Assembly (NCBI GenBank): GCA_020696345.1
Contig: JAEHCK010000012.1
Span: forward strand, 1-64,000
Reading direction: 5' to 3'
DNA from: Thermoplasmata archaeon
GTDB lineage: Archaea > Thermoplasmatota > Penumbrarchaeia > JAEHCK01
Length of the DNA: 64,000 bases
The stretch's first letter is position 1, and the number at the start of each line of letters is the position of its first letter. The notes below the pieces were generated by a model. It had not been told where the DNA came from, searched no databases, and saw only the letters and a list, made by a program, of their open reading frames with translations. Both the position numbers and the translations under genes were made by a program. Below, in pieces: positions 44,039-53,531 of this stretch.

Positions 44039-45258
44039 TCTTCCTCGGCATTCATCTTAATTCTTTTAAATAAAAATCCCACAGACTCCTGCTCTTCTTG
44101 CTCTTGTGGTTGGGCATGTTGTTCATATTCTCCTTCAAGTTCTCCCTCTCCCGGTGATTGTGGCTGTGGAGATTGTGGCTGTTGTGGAGATTGTAGATGT
44201 TGTGGAGATTGTAGATGTTGTGGAGATTGTAGATGTTGTGGAGATTGTAGATGTTGTGGAGGTTGTGGAGATTGTGGGGGTTGTTGTGATGGTGAAAATG
44301 ATTGTGATGGCGATGGTAATGGCTGAACTGGTGACTGTACTGACGCCATATCTTGCTCGGTCGGCGGGAAGTGTGGTTCATGTGGCGGCTCGGGTGGTGG
44401 TTCACTTGGTGGATGATATGGAGGTTGAACAGGTATAGATTGATCATTGGGACGCGCATCCACATTTTCCATGTTTGTATGTATGGTTTCTTTTTCTTCT
44501 ACGGGCGGCATCATTGGCAGTCCCTGGTCCATACCGGTTTGGATTGGCCGCGGTATTGGTTGTGGCTGGTTATCTTCGGGTTCGGCGGGTACAGATGCAG
44601 GTACAGGGGCCATCTCTGGTAAGGGTGAGGTGTCCATGCTTGCAGGCTCGGTTTCAGATGGTCCTGTCGGTTCAGACGGTTCAGTTGATCCGACATTTTC
44701 AGCTCCATCTCCAGCACTAACCATAGCCATAGGGGCCGGACCATTTGCAGGCGTACCGAAAACCTCGCCCGTGCTCATGCCATCCTGTCCTGGCATATCA
44801 ATATCTACACTAGGTGCAGTAGATGTAGATGTAGATGTGTCTGTGCCTTCCACCATGGCGGGGGTCTCGGAGACAATGGGTTTACCCGTCAATATCATTG
44901 CCTGGATCATGCTGCCATCTTTATGAATGGTCTTTAATAAGTTAGCGGGGCCAATTACACTCATTTTTGGAATTTTGGATCGTCCCAATAATTTATCGAG
45001 CCATGTGCCGCTCGCCAGATCTTGCGATGAATATGACTGCATCTCGAGACCAATAAAAGTTTGATGATTGATCTCGCTCATGGTTGCTTTGATCAGATCG
45101 ATCTCCTCCACGGCGGTCAACCCGCGCTCAAGTACCAGTACCGTACCCCTCTTAACCTCATCAAGAATAAATCTAAGCTTCTCTTGCGAAGTCATGGTAT
45201 CAAGTTTTCTACTTGAGATCAGGTTGATCTTCACACCTTCATCGGTATTGTCGTCCAT
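44035..45258 (-). CDS. DUF2073 protein with long Pro/Gln-rich tail
   Basis: 407 residues. The first about 125 residues are the DUF2073-type domain (GVKINLISSRKLDTMTSQEK, ERGLTAVEEIDLI, GRSKIPKMSVIGPANL). The remaining about 280 residues are Pro/Glu/Gln/Ser-rich and look disordered. They include five PQHLQS hexads encoded by 18-bp tandem repeats (about 44180-44270). The family is conserved beside a GTPase and a Zn-ribbon protein in many euryarchaea, function unknown. Confidence 0.82.
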   Translation of the reverse strand: MDDNTDEGVKINLISSRKLDTMTSQEKLRFILDEVKRGTVLVLERGLTAVEEIDLIKATMSEINHQTFIGLEMQSYSSQDLASGTWLDKLLGRSKIPKMSVIGPANLLKTIHKDGSMIQAMILTGKPIVSETPAMVEGTDTSTSTSTAPSVDIDMPGQDGMSTGEVFGTPANGPAPMAMVSAGDGAENVGSTEPSEPTGPSETEPASMDTSPLPEMAPVPASVPAEPEDNQPQPIPRPIQTGMDQGLPMMPPVEEKETIHTNMENVDARPNDQSIPVQPPYHPPSEPPPEPPHEPHFPPTEQDMASVQSPVQPLPSPSQSFSPSQQPPQSPQPPQHLQSPQHLQSPQHLQSPQHLQSPQQPQSPQPQSPGEGELEGEYEQHAQPQEQEEQESVGFLFKRIKMNAEEE

Positions 45259-45338
45259 CTCAACACCTAATCATCACATACACATATCACATCAAAGGAC
45301 GGATGTAACAACATAATCATAATAATGATCATAAATGT

Positions 45339-45962
45339 TCAGAAGTACTTCACCATGGTCTTATACAGGTTTTGCATATTATAACCTGTAAGCGCACTCA
45401 CAGGGATCACCGGGTGCTGGGGAAACGCACTTTTTATAGTTGCGGGTGAAGACTCCTCCAGATCGATCTTATTGGCCACAATAAGCACCGGCAGCTCTCG
45501 TGCTTCAAGATTGCCAATGATCGTGATATTTACCTGGTTGAACGGGTCCTGAGAAGAGTCCATTATGAGTAAAATCCCATCCATCTCGTCCAGCCATCGT
45601 ATAGCTTCTATGACGCCTTCGGTGGCCTCTTTCGCTCGCTGCAAACTGCCTGCCTCATCCATGCCGTGTTCTTCTATGAAATTATGGAAATCTATTTTTG
45701 TAGCGATCCCGGGCGTGTCCACGATATCAAAAGTAACTGATGAGCCTTCCGATTCGATCTTCACCTCTTTCTTTTCAACGGCATGCCGGGTCTCGTGCGG
45801 AACTTCGGATACCAAACCCATCTCTTCGCCAACCCAATCACGTGTGATGCGATTTGCTAGGGTGGTCTTGCCCGCATTGGGGGGGCCGTAGATGCCGACT
45901 TTAAGATGTTTCTTTTTAAAAATGGCTTTAAGCCATTTATTTATTTTATCAAAGAATCCCAT
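45339..45962 (-). CDS. Era/Obg-like small GTPase
   Basis: 207 residues. G1 is GPPNAGKTT, G3 is DIVDTPG, G4 is NKID and G5 is SAL. A basic N-terminus (KINKWLKAIFKKKHLK) may contact RNA or membrane. It heads the GTPase-DUF2073-Zn-ribbon operon. From memory this is the COG1100-type partner; a ribosome or membrane role is only a guess. Confidence 0.88.
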   Translation of the reverse strand: MGFFDKINKWLKAIFKKKHLKVGIYGPPNAGKTTLANRITRDWVGEEMGLVSEVPHETRHAVEKKEVKIESEGSSVTFDIVDTPGIATKIDFHNFIEEHGMDEAGSLQRAKEATEGVIEAIRWLDEMDGILLIMDSSQDPFNQVNITIIGNLEARELPVLIVANKIDLEESSPATIKSAFPQHPVIPVSALTGYNMQNLYKTMVKYF

Positions 45963-46194
45963 CCTTAATCAGCCTCCGAAGATACTCAGATCGGTTAAGA
46001 AGCAAAAGCCGCTAATGATAGTCACCGGAGTTTGCATATTGTAATTATGTTTATTATAGTCTAACATTAATGATTTATAAATTTTTCTAAAATAGATATA
46101 ATTTAACCCTTTATTAAATTATCTTAAAAATTGAAAGTAAAATGTATTAATATTGAACACTATCCAGTGCATATCGAAATAGAGGTTTTGACAA

Positions 46195-47238
46195 ATGTTA
46201 CCCGAGGAGATCGTAACCAAAAAGGCCGAGCTGATAAATTACGGCATGATCCGAATACCGCCGGAGATAACATTACCGTATTACCCCAGCCGGTCCTCTG
46301 CCGGACCAGGGGCGGGTTCACGCGCAATGGTATTCAGCTTTTCAGGTACCCGAATAAAGCTCGGAATAGTCCGTGACAAGCCCGCAATTTACACTCTTGC
46401 CCTGAAAGATAACAGATACTATAATATCTTGAAACACGGCGAGCCATACTTGGATAACGTAACCATCGAACCCACGGTCATGCACGCACCTGGACAGGCG
46501 TTCATCAACATAACGAATGAATGTATCTACAACTGCAGCTTTTGCGTTACGCCGAATTTGGATCGGGATGATAGACACAAGAAGTGCACGGTCGAGCGTT
46601 GGGGAGAATTAATACTGGCACAGGCTAATAACCGCAACCTCGAGTGCGTGGCCATCACCAGCGGTGTGAAAGTGTCGCCCCATAAAACCGTGCTGGACAT
46701 GGTAAACATCATAAAAACGGTTCGTACCCAGCTACCCGAGATACCCATCGGTGTCGAACCATACCTGACCGCACAAGAGGACATTGATATATTGTTCGAG
46801 GCCGGTGCGACCGAGATCAAACTTAATTTGGAAACACCCACCCGCGAGTTGTTCTCCAAAGTATGCCAGGGGATGGATTATGATGGTATTAAACACGCCT
46901 TGAAATATGCAGTGGCGCACTTCGGCCCAAATAGGGTATGCTCGAATATTATAATCGGCCTGGGCGAGACCGACGAAGAGGTTTTAACTGCCGTGGAGGA
47001 TCTAGCGAAGGATGGTGTAGTGGCTACACTGCGTGCATTGAGGATAAATGAAATTAATATGCCAAAATTGAAAGATGCCCTGGGCTTTGAACCGGGACCG
47101 GTGGAACCTGAGCGGCTGCTCAACCTTGCCAGAAAACATAAGGAGATATTGGATAAATACGATCTTTCCACGCTGGAATTTCAAACGATGTGCCATAAGT
47201 GCAAATCGTGCGATATAGTGCCGCAGCAGGACCTCTAG
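46195..47238 (+). CDS. Radical SAM protein
   Basis: 347 residues. CIYNCSFC (about 104-111) is the CX3CX2C cluster motif. A second conserved cysteine group CHKCKSC near the C-terminus (about 334-340) suggests an additional metal site. GLGETDEE and VATLRALRINEIN fit biotin-synthase/MqnC-like archaeal relatives. The substrate is unknown. ATG 46195 follows a region shared divergently with the GTPase operon. A GACTC-type repeat begins at its stop codon. Confidence 0.83.
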   Translation: MLPEEIVTKKAELINYGMIRIPPEITLPYYPSRSSAGPGAGSRAMVFSFSGTRIKLGIVRDKPAIYTLALKDNRYYNILKHGEPYLDNVTIEPTVMHAPGQAFINITNECIYNCSFCVTPNLDRDDRHKKCTVERWGELILAQANNRNLECVAITSGVKVSPHKTVLDMVNIIKTVRTQLPEIPIGVEPYLTAQEDIDILFEAGATEIKLNLETPTRELFSKVCQGMDYDGIKHALKYAVAHFGPNRVCSNIIIGLGETDEEVLTAVEDLAKDGVVATLRALRINEINMPKLKDALGFEPGPVEPERLLNLARKHKEILDKYDLSTLEFQTMCHKCKSCDIVPQQDL

Positions 47239-47318
47239 TCGAGAGTCCAAAAGTCATGAGTCGAGAGTCAAAATACGGGAATGCAAAGAATCTAAGAATT
47301 TATAATCCAGACGAATAA

Positions 47319-47325
47319 TTTATAT
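47319..47325 (+). promoter_or_regulatory. TATA box of the Trm9-like gene
   Basis: TTTATAT lies 29-35 bases upstream of ATG 47354, a standard archaeal spacing for a very short leader. Confidence 0.55.
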
Positions 47326-47353
47326 CCAAGAAATTTATGAATTAAGTGGTCTG

Positions 47354-48061
47354 ATGCAGGCAAATAACCACGAACCCAGAATTGAACTACAAACTATTCA
47401 AAACACATTTAATGCTATTGCAGCAGAGTTCGATATCACTCGCTATAAGCCATGGCCGCAAACGATCGAGTTCATTAACGAGCTTCCCGAGGATGGAACC
47501 ATTCTTGACCTTGGTTGCGGCAACGGGCGGAACATTGAGTATTTAGCGTCTGTTGGTCGCGGGTTTAGGATAATCGGTCTTGATTTTTCCATGAAAATGT
47601 TAAGGATCGCCAAAAGAAAGCTTGGTCAGGTCAAGTTTGGAAGTATGATTGATTTCATACTGGCCGATGTGGTGAGATTACCGGTGAACGAATCCTCATT
47701 GGACGGCGCGTTATATGTAGCCGCCCTACATCACCTACCCGGAGCAGAGCTGCGGTTGGCTAGTCTATTAGAGCTTGAACGCTGCCTGAAGCCTGGTGGG
47801 AGAGGGTTCATCAGTGTCTGGGACTTCGAGCAGGAACGGTTCGGAGACGAGCTGGCCAAGCAGTTGTCCGAGCCGCCGGCAGAGGGCGAGTTCGGGGATG
47901 TATATGTGCCCTGGGTGGGTAAGCGCGGGGTAACCAAACAGAGGTTTTATCATCTGTTTTATAAGAATGAACTGGAAGTATTAGTGGAAATGACTGAGCT
48001 GGAGATCGAAAAAATGTTCAGAGTTGCGGATAATTACCATGCAGTGGTGAGGAAAGCATAG
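47354..48061 (+). CDS. SAM-dependent methyltransferase, Trm9/ALKBH8-like
   Basis: 235 residues. The sequence NTFNAIAAEFDITRYKPWP followed by ILDLGCGNGRNIEYL is close to Trm9, which methylates modified wobble uridines in tRNA. IIGLDFSMKML is the acidic motif II and DGALYVAALHHL is motif post-II. Archaeal Trm9-like proteins acting without Trm112 data are poorly known, so the tRNA substrate is inferred. Confidence 0.82.
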   Translation: MQANNHEPRIELQTIQNTFNAIAAEFDITRYKPWPQTIEFINELPEDGTILDLGCGNGRNIEYLASVGRGFRIIGLDFSMKMLRIAKRKLGQVKFGSMIDFILADVVRLPVNESSLDGALYVAALHHLPGAELRLASLLELERCLKPGGRGFISVWDFEQERFGDELAKQLSEPPAEGEFGDVYVPWVGKRGVTKQRFYHLFYKNELEVLVEMTELEIEKMFRVADNYHAVVRKA

Positions 48062-48078
48062 TTTTGGAGTTTATTTAA

Positions 48079-48296
48079 ATTCCAAGTACCAAATCCAAAT
48101 GACCGAAACAATGATTTGTTTGGAAAGTGGGAGGTGGAAAGAGGAAAGTGGGTTGATGATTAAGTGTATAAACTCTCTATCCACTAGCGAGAGAAACGAG
48201 CGTCCTCTCCCCTCTTTCCTGTTTGGAATTTGGTCATTAGTTATTGGAACTTATTTGGAGCTTGGTGTTTGTTTTTTGGAATTTATGAATTTCAAA
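48079..48296. repeat. Fold-back (inverted) intergenic element left of the toxin-antitoxin pair
   Basis: TCCAAATGACC (48094-48104) and GGAATTTGGTCATT (48225-48238) plus GGAACTTATTTGGAGCTTGG form imperfect arms. GGAAAGAGG words pair with CCTCTTTCC inside. GGAATTTGG-type words are a widespread repeat class in environmental genomes from memory. Confidence 0.5.
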
Positions 48297-48309
48297 ATCA
48301 TTAAACAAT

Positions 48310-48531
48310 TTGATATTCATTATATTATGTAGTGATAAGTTGGTGAAAAACCTCGACATCAACCATTGCAAACTCGAAGCAAGCAAACATTTTAAAAATA
48401 CCTGGATGCGAAAATGGGACTGGGATTACCAAGATCTAAGAGATGCTATTAAAAAAGGAGAAAAGAAGTTGATCATCGTCTATTATTGGGAATTTGAAAC
48501 CATCTTTATCATCACAGGATCCGAGGGATAG
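48310..48531 (+). CDS. Putative toxin of a type II toxin-antitoxin pair
   Basis: Up to 73 residues. TTG 48310 is the outermost start; GTG 48343 (MKNLDINHC) is more likely, giving about 62 residues. The end KLIIVYYWEFETIFIITGSEG (in parts) and the middle WDWDYQDLRDAIKKG match small alpha/beta proteins that I recall beside YgiT-type zinc-finger antitoxins in archaea. It is followed, 1 base apart, by such a gene. Toxicity is inferred from the pairing. Confidence 0.55.
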   Translation: MIFIILCSDKLVKNLDINHCKLEASKHFKNTWMRKWDWDYQDLRDAIKKGEKKLIIVYYWEFETIFIITGSEG

Positions 48532-48532
48532 T

Positions 48533-48886
48533 ATGCAAGAGAAAGAGTGCCCAGTATGTGAAAAAGGCAAATTAGTACAGGTAGAGGACATTCTATCTGA
48601 GATCGACGGCTACGTTTTTGTGGAAAAAGGTAACAGGTGCACGCACTGCGGCGAAGAGTTCATACCGGAAGAAGAAGGAGAAAGGATGATCAAGATCGCC
48701 AGGAGATTGAAATTATGGGGTGAACCATTGAAATTGTACAGAAAATTATCACACAGCGCACGCGGAATCGTATTAAGAATACCGTCGGACCTGGAAAAGA
48801 ATCTTGGGATCAAGGGTGATGAGGAGATAACGATCCAAAAGGTAGGGAAAAAGAAGATCTTGATCGAGGTAGGAAGCAGCAGATGA
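48533..48886 (+). CDS. Zinc-finger (YgiT-type)/AbrB antitoxin
   Basis: 117 residues from ATG 48533, preceded by GAGGGA. The N-terminal zinc finger has CPVCEKGKL and CTHCGEEF, as in MqsA/YgiT antitoxins. The C-terminal part (HSARGIVLRIPSDLEKNLGI) is a SpoVT/AbrB-type DNA-binding swapped hairpin rather than the HTH of MqsA. It directly follows the small putative toxin gene. It probably neutralises the toxin and represses the operon. Confidence 0.7.
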   Translation: MQEKECPVCEKGKLVQVEDILSEIDGYVFVEKGNRCTHCGEEFIPEEEGERMIKIARRLKLWGEPLKLYRKLSHSARGIVLRIPSDLEKNLGIKGDEEITIQKVGKKKILIEVGSSR

Positions 48887-48918
48887 AAGAGGGGGTTTAG
48901 GGTCACTGGAAATAAGTT

Positions 48919-49028
48919 AAAATAGAAAAAAGGGAACCGCAGATGAACACAGATAAACAGAGATACGGATAATAAATAATTATTTACATCCGTGTTTATC
49001 GGCGTTAATCTGCGGTTTTTTCTATTTT
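48919..49028. repeat. 110-bp fold-back element with 13-bp perfect ends
   Basis: AAAATAGAAAAAA at 48919-48931 and its exact complement at 49016-49028 bound the element. Inside, ACCGCAGATGAACACAGATA pairs with TATCGGCGTTAATCTGCGGT at about 16 of 20 positions, around an AT-rich loop (about 48971-48986). The CCGCAGAT-ACACAGAT wording is a palindromic repeat class I recall from many environmental genomes. It resembles a MITE or a strong bidirectional terminator. Confidence 0.75.
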
Positions 49029-49320
49029 AGAAAGGCCTTTTTTGCCTTCGGCACAACACGATAGTACTCTTCGAGTACAATCGAGACCTCAAAATTCGGT
49101 TATTAATCAATAAATTGAATTTTTACGTATCCCTCGGGGAAATTGTGAAAAGATAATGGTTCACCTTCTTGATGGTTAGGGATCACAATTTGGGGGTCAC
49201 AACTCAGAATTTTTATTACTTTGGGCTATTTGAAATTGAAAATTGAAGAATGAATACTGAAAAATGAAAAGTAAAAAGTTATGTACTCAAAAGTGTATTT
49301 AATGCTGGTAGGCAGTTTTA
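49029..49320. other. Intergenic, no gene seen
   Basis: 292 bases with no supportable gene. It holds AAATTGAAAATTGAAG filler and a TGTATTTAATG TATA-like word about 30 bases before the next start codon. Confidence 0.4.
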
Positions 49321-51021
49321 ATGAGATCGAGGGTCGTCATTTTCGTAATTATTATTTTTATCATGTCCATTAATATTCAATTCAAAAATATTGATGCCGG
49401 TAGAAGCAATGAGATCAATACTAATGAAACCTGGGACACAGATAAGATAATACTAGAAAACCTAACGATCAATGCCATGGTAACAATAGAACCGGGTGTT
49501 ACAGTATATTTGGGTGAAAATGTCGATCTAAAAGTCAAAGGCGGTTTGAAGGCAGTTGGTACGGAAAACAAAAGAATCACCTTCACAAAATATGGTGAGG
49601 CAAGCTGGGGACATATCATATTAAAATCCAGCGGAATATTCGAATATTGTGACATCGAAGGCACTAAAGGAATCGCAGATTATACTGGAATTTACATCAG
49701 GCACAGCAAAATAGACTCTGATGGCTATGGAATTGCTCCGTTTCATAGTGATATGATCAATAACACAATTATTGCTAGAAATGGCGATGCGCTAAATTAT
49801 TATTATGACCCGCTTGGAAATTGGGATTATATATCGAGGCATTCTCCTCATAAATGGGTTAACGATTATTATTTTACCATAGCCAATAATACGATTAGTG
49901 CTAAGAATGGTTATGGAATTCAAATACCAAAAGCGTATGTTTATAATAATTATATAATAGATGTATCTCAAGATGGAATAAATACGAAAGGTATAATCAA
50001 AAATAATGTTATTATTAATAGCACCATTGGCATTTTATCTGATGGCGTTATTGAAAATAATTCGATAGAGAATTCTCATGTTGGGATTTCAGGTATGGAA
50101 GTAAAAATGATAGCTAATAATAGTATTCAAAATTGCAGCTCTGGTATCTCTGTAAGTGCATACGAATTCAATAATTATATTTATAACAACAACATTCAAT
50201 ATAATGAGAGGGGAATTGCTTTTGGGGGTAATGGGATTGTTTCGAATAATATCATAGAAAATAATAATATTGGCATTAAGATAGATAATTCACCAAGTGC
50301 ATATATGGAAGATGGCAAGTTTAAAGATCTAATAATAACAAACAATTCTATAAAAAATAATACCGAATATGGAATTTATATGGAAGGTTCTTTTCCAAAA
50401 ATTAAAAACAATAATATTTCATACAACGGAAATGGTGAAAAGTTTCACGGTGGAATATATATTAGATCATCTTATGGAAACCAACGTCATATCATCGAAA
50501 ATAATATAATATCATTCAATAAGAATTTTGGAATATCATTTGGTTATCATAGCATTGGTATTGTAAAAAACAATTTAATAATAAATAATGGGAAATATGG
50601 TATAAGTTGTAATGAAACATTAAATATTAAAATTGATGGAAATATAATTTTAAATAATAATAAATTTGGCATATATATAAATAAACGTTCTTTCCCTATA
50701 ATAACAAATAATTTAATTACAGATAACAATCAATATGGCATTTATACAAAATATAAATCCTGGCCGACAATAGAAAATAATGAGATCTCTGGTCATAAGA
50801 TCGGAATTTACATTGATTCAACATCGAATGCGACAGTATTAGAAAATGAGTTTTATGATAATGAAAAGAATATTGTTGATAAGTATCATAAAAAGGATGA
50901 TGACGGTTCCAATCCCTTATATGCCATCGAAAATCAAATTGTAATCATTTTAATGTTGATAATAATTGTTGGAATAATTACTTGGGCTTATAGAAGAAAA
51001 AAATTATGTAAACAGAACTAG
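49321..51021 (+). CDS. Membrane-anchored beta-helix surface protein
   Basis: 566 residues. An N-terminal signal segment (about 5-22), then Asn/Ile-rich right-handed parallel beta-helix repeats (about 40-520; NNIIENNNIGI, NYGISFG and similar turns), then a transmembrane helix (about 540-557) and a short basic tail. Numerous N-x-S/T sites suggest glycosylation. Related in repeat style to the larger surface proteins here but without FN3 or cadherin domains. Its stop is 1 base from the end of the convergent thiolation gene. Confidence 0.82.
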   Translation: MRSRVVIFVIIIFIMSINIQFKNIDAGRSNEINTNETWDTDKIILENLTINAMVTIEPGVTVYLGENVDLKVKGGLKAVGTENKRITFTKYGEASWGHIILKSSGIFEYCDIEGTKGIADYTGIYIRHSKIDSDGYGIAPFHSDMINNTIIARNGDALNYYYDPLGNWDYISRHSPHKWVNDYYFTIANNTISAKNGYGIQIPKAYVYNNYIIDVSQDGINTKGIIKNNVIINSTIGILSDGVIENNSIENSHVGISGMEVKMIANNSIQNCSSGISVSAYEFNNYIYNNNIQYNERGIAFGGNGIVSNNIIENNNIGIKIDNSPSAYMEDGKFKDLIITNNSIKNNTEYGIYMEGSFPKIKNNNISYNGNGEKFHGGIYIRSSYGNQRHIIENNIISFNKNFGISFGYHSIGIVKNNLIINNGKYGISCNETLNIKIDGNIILNNNKFGIYINKRSFPIITNNLITDNNQYGIYTKYKSWPTIENNEISGHKIGIYIDSTSNATVLENEFYDNEKNIVDKYHKKDDDGSNPLYAIENQIVIILMLIIIVGIITWAYRRKKLCKQN

Positions 51022-51022
51022 A

Positions 51023-51955
51023 TCACTTTCCTTTTTCCATCCTTTCCACCAGCCCAGCCTTCAGCTCACAAGTCTTACAGGTCTCTTGTATGGTGGGTTC
51101 ACCGCACGTCTTGCACGTACTCAGTTTCGCCGGCCCGAATTTCCCCGAGATCGCATCTATGGTTTGGTCGTAGAAGCTCAGGATCGCATGCCGGCTGCCG
51201 GGGGTGCCCTCCTCGGCGCGTGCGAGCATGTCGCGGAAGAACCCACGCTGGGCAAACTCCGCATACGGGCACTCGCCATGGTAGATGTCCAGGCCAATCA
51301 ACATGGCATATAAATACGACTCTTTCTCCGGTATGGTGCGCAGGGGTAACAATCTTGGAATTAGTCCTGGCTGTATGTTACGGTGCGGGCCGAGACGTGC
51401 CAGTTTTTGTGAATCACCACGAAAGACGTTCATTATTATTGATTGGGCAGTATCGTCCAGGTTATGCCCCGTTACCAGCCATGACACATCCAACTCTTTT
51501 GCCTTCTTGTTCAGGCAGAACCTCCGGAACACACCGCAGTATGTGCACGGGGTCATCTCATGTGTGTACGGTTCTATGTGGTCAAGTGTATGGCCGATCA
51601 GATCCTGAAAAGATACGATATGATGTTCAACCCCCAGGTCTTTGCACGTCTGTTGAGCGCTCTTGATGGACTCCGGCCTATACCCGGCAATACCCTCATC
51701 CACAGTAATTGCCAGCAGTTCAACACCTCTATGTTTCTCGAAGATATTTTTCATCGAGTAAAGCGCAAGTGTGCTGTCTTTACCACCGGACAGTGCAACT
51801 GCCAGACGGGCACTTTTAGGCAACCGGTATTGTCTGCTTATCTCCTTTTTAACGCGCCTATCCACGAACTCGATGAAGTGCTCTTTGCATAGATGTGCCC
51901 CACTGTAGCGAATGAAGGTTACTGCTGGTTGAGTGCATTTGTCGCAAGTTATCAT
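51023..51955 (-). CDS. tRNA 2-thiolation enzyme, TtuA/Ncs6-like
   Basis: 310 residues. N-terminal zinc finger (CDKC, with C-x-x-H near 24), PP-loop ALSGGKDS (about 53-60), CTYCGVFRR with the catalytic Cys pair, GHNLDDTAQSI, and C-terminal CKTCGEP...CKTCEL zinc site. This is the TtuA/Ncs6/CTU1 family, which adenylates and thiolates uridine in tRNA. The sulfur carrier partner is not in the window. Confidence 0.9.
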   Translation of the reverse strand: MITCDKCTQPAVTFIRYSGAHLCKEHFIEFVDRRVKKEISRQYRLPKSARLAVALSGGKDSTLALYSMKNIFEKHRGVELLAITVDEGIAGYRPESIKSAQQTCKDLGVEHHIVSFQDLIGHTLDHIEPYTHEMTPCTYCGVFRRFCLNKKAKELDVSWLVTGHNLDDTAQSIIMNVFRGDSQKLARLGPHRNIQPGLIPRLLPLRTIPEKESYLYAMLIGLDIYHGECPYAEFAQRGFFRDMLARAEEGTPGSRHAILSFYDQTIDAISGKFGPAKLSTCKTCGEPTIQETCKTCELKAGLVERMEKGK

Positions 51956-52078
51956 TGTTTGTGAATTGTAGGATTGGTATATAGTTATTATGAATTAATG
52001 TTGAAAAGGGGTCGGGGGTTACAATTAAGGGGTCAGGATGTTGGATAAAATTATTATTAAAATAAAATCGTTGGCAGA

Positions 52079-52123
52079 CCGGCAGACTAGCAGACCAGCA
52101 GACCGACAGACCGGCGGACAGGG
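52079..52123. repeat. Short CAGACCGG-type microrepeats
   Basis: Five degenerate copies of an 8- to 10-base unit such as CAGACCGG and CAGACTAG. Similar reverse-complement words occur near 32652-32735. Between the thiolation gene and the reductase gene. Confidence 0.6.
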
Positions 52124-52219
52124 GGACTACATCTCATTACCATATTTTTATTACTCATTCTACCTGATCATAAATGCTGCCACCGGTGATTACCAATACA
52201 CTAATATAGTAAATTTTCC

Positions 52220-53452
52220 ATGGTTCTTTCCGAGACCATGGCTAAGGTAAATGAGTATGATGCGGTGATCGTTGGCGGTGGAATTGCAGGCAGCACCACC
52301 GGTAAATTTATCGCTGAGCACGACCACAAAGTATTGATCGTTGAAGAGCATCGCGAGGTGGGGAAACCTCTTCAATGTGCCGGGCTGGTCACGCCGCGGA
52401 TATTTGACTTCATGCCAGAGAACGGCTGTGTTTTGAACAGAGTTCGCGGTGCTAAAGTTTATTCGCCCAGCGGTAAAGAGCTCGTGATCGATGCAAAGAA
52501 AACCAAAGCGGTTGTAATAGATAGGGTCGGCTTCGATCGATCCTGCATGGCCATGGCCGTACGCGCCGGCTGTGAGCTGAGTCTGGGTGCAAAGGCACTG
52601 GCGGCCAAATATGACGGCAATACCGTTTCCGTTAAGATCATGAAGGGAAATAAAATATTTTCAATGAACACTAAATTATTGATCGGTGCCGATGGTGTTC
52701 AGTCTCGAGTGGGGCGCTGGTTCAACTTAAAGAGACCACCATTATTAATATCCGGGTTCGGCGCCGAGCTTTCGGGTGTGAATATAGATCCACGGTTCGT
52801 GGAGATATATCTGGGTAACGATGTTGCACCAAACTTTTTCAGCTGGGCAATACCGAAATCTCCAAATACCGTCGATGGTGTGGTACCTGCGCGGGTGGGC
52901 CTGGCATGTGACAGTTCAACACATTGTGCATTTCAATATTATCATCAATTATTCTCACATCCCATCCTAGGGCCAAAACTGATTAGGTCTAAACCTATTC
53001 AATATATTGCAGGTGCCATACCTCTTGGTCCCGTACCAAAAAGCTATACCAATAATGTAATGCTCGTGGGCGATGCTGCTGGCCAGGTCAAACCTACCTC
53101 GGGGGGCGGCGTATATACTTCAATTTTATGTGCAAAACATTGCGCGAAAGTGGCAGATCATGCACTACAAATTAAAGATCATTCTGCAAAATGTCTAAAG
53201 GAATATCATAAGGCCTGGATGAACGACATCGGCGTGGAATTAAAACACGGTCTACGGTTGCACAAGGTATACATGCATCTGAAAGACAACCAACTCGAGG
53301 ACGGCTTCAACCTTTTAAGTGAAAAAAGTATTTTAAGTTTGATCTCGACACATGGCGATATCGACTTCCCGTCAAAGCTCACAACAGTTCTGTTTAAAAA
53401 GGTGCCTGCACTGTTGAAGTTTGCCAGGCCATATCTCAGGTCGTTCTTTTGA
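52220..53452 (+). CDS. Geranylgeranyl reductase-family flavoprotein
   Basis: About 404-410 residues. The start is ATG 52220 or, more likely, ATG 52238 (MAKVNEYDAV). The FAD motif is AVIVGGGIAGSTTGKF with EEHREVGKPLQCAGLV, and the second FAD motif is VMLVGDAAGQVKPTSGGGVY. This family saturates the isoprenoid chains of archaeal membrane lipids (digeranylgeranylglycerophospholipid reductase). The two-helix C-terminus fits too. Its 3' flank carries several copies of the AATCGTTTGGGG repeat. Confidence 0.9.
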   Translation: MVLSETMAKVNEYDAVIVGGGIAGSTTGKFIAEHDHKVLIVEEHREVGKPLQCAGLVTPRIFDFMPENGCVLNRVRGAKVYSPSGKELVIDAKKTKAVVIDRVGFDRSCMAMAVRAGCELSLGAKALAAKYDGNTVSVKIMKGNKIFSMNTKLLIGADGVQSRVGRWFNLKRPPLLISGFGAELSGVNIDPRFVEIYLGNDVAPNFFSWAIPKSPNTVDGVVPARVGLACDSSTHCAFQYYHQLFSHPILGPKLIRSKPIQYIAGAIPLGPVPKSYTNNVMLVGDAAGQVKPTSGGGVYTSILCAKHCAKVADHALQIKDHSAKCLKEYHKAWMNDIGVELKHGLRLHKVYMHLKDNQLEDGFNLLSEKSILSLISTHGDIDFPSKLTTVLFKKVPALLKFARPYLRSFF

Positions 53453-53531
53453 GTGTGTGAGTTTAAGAGTGTGTGAGTGGAAGAGTTGGGGCATGTAAAT
53501 AGACCGTTTTGCTTTTATATCGATGTAAATC

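Noticed and set aside
44106-44438. Val/Glu-repeat frame on the plus strand
   Set aside because: Antisense to the DUF2073 tail repeats; no ribosome binding site or homologous look.
48099-48332. 77-residue frame upstream of the toxin gene
   Set aside because: It runs through the fold-back element, has no protein-like composition or start signal, and overlaps the toxin start.
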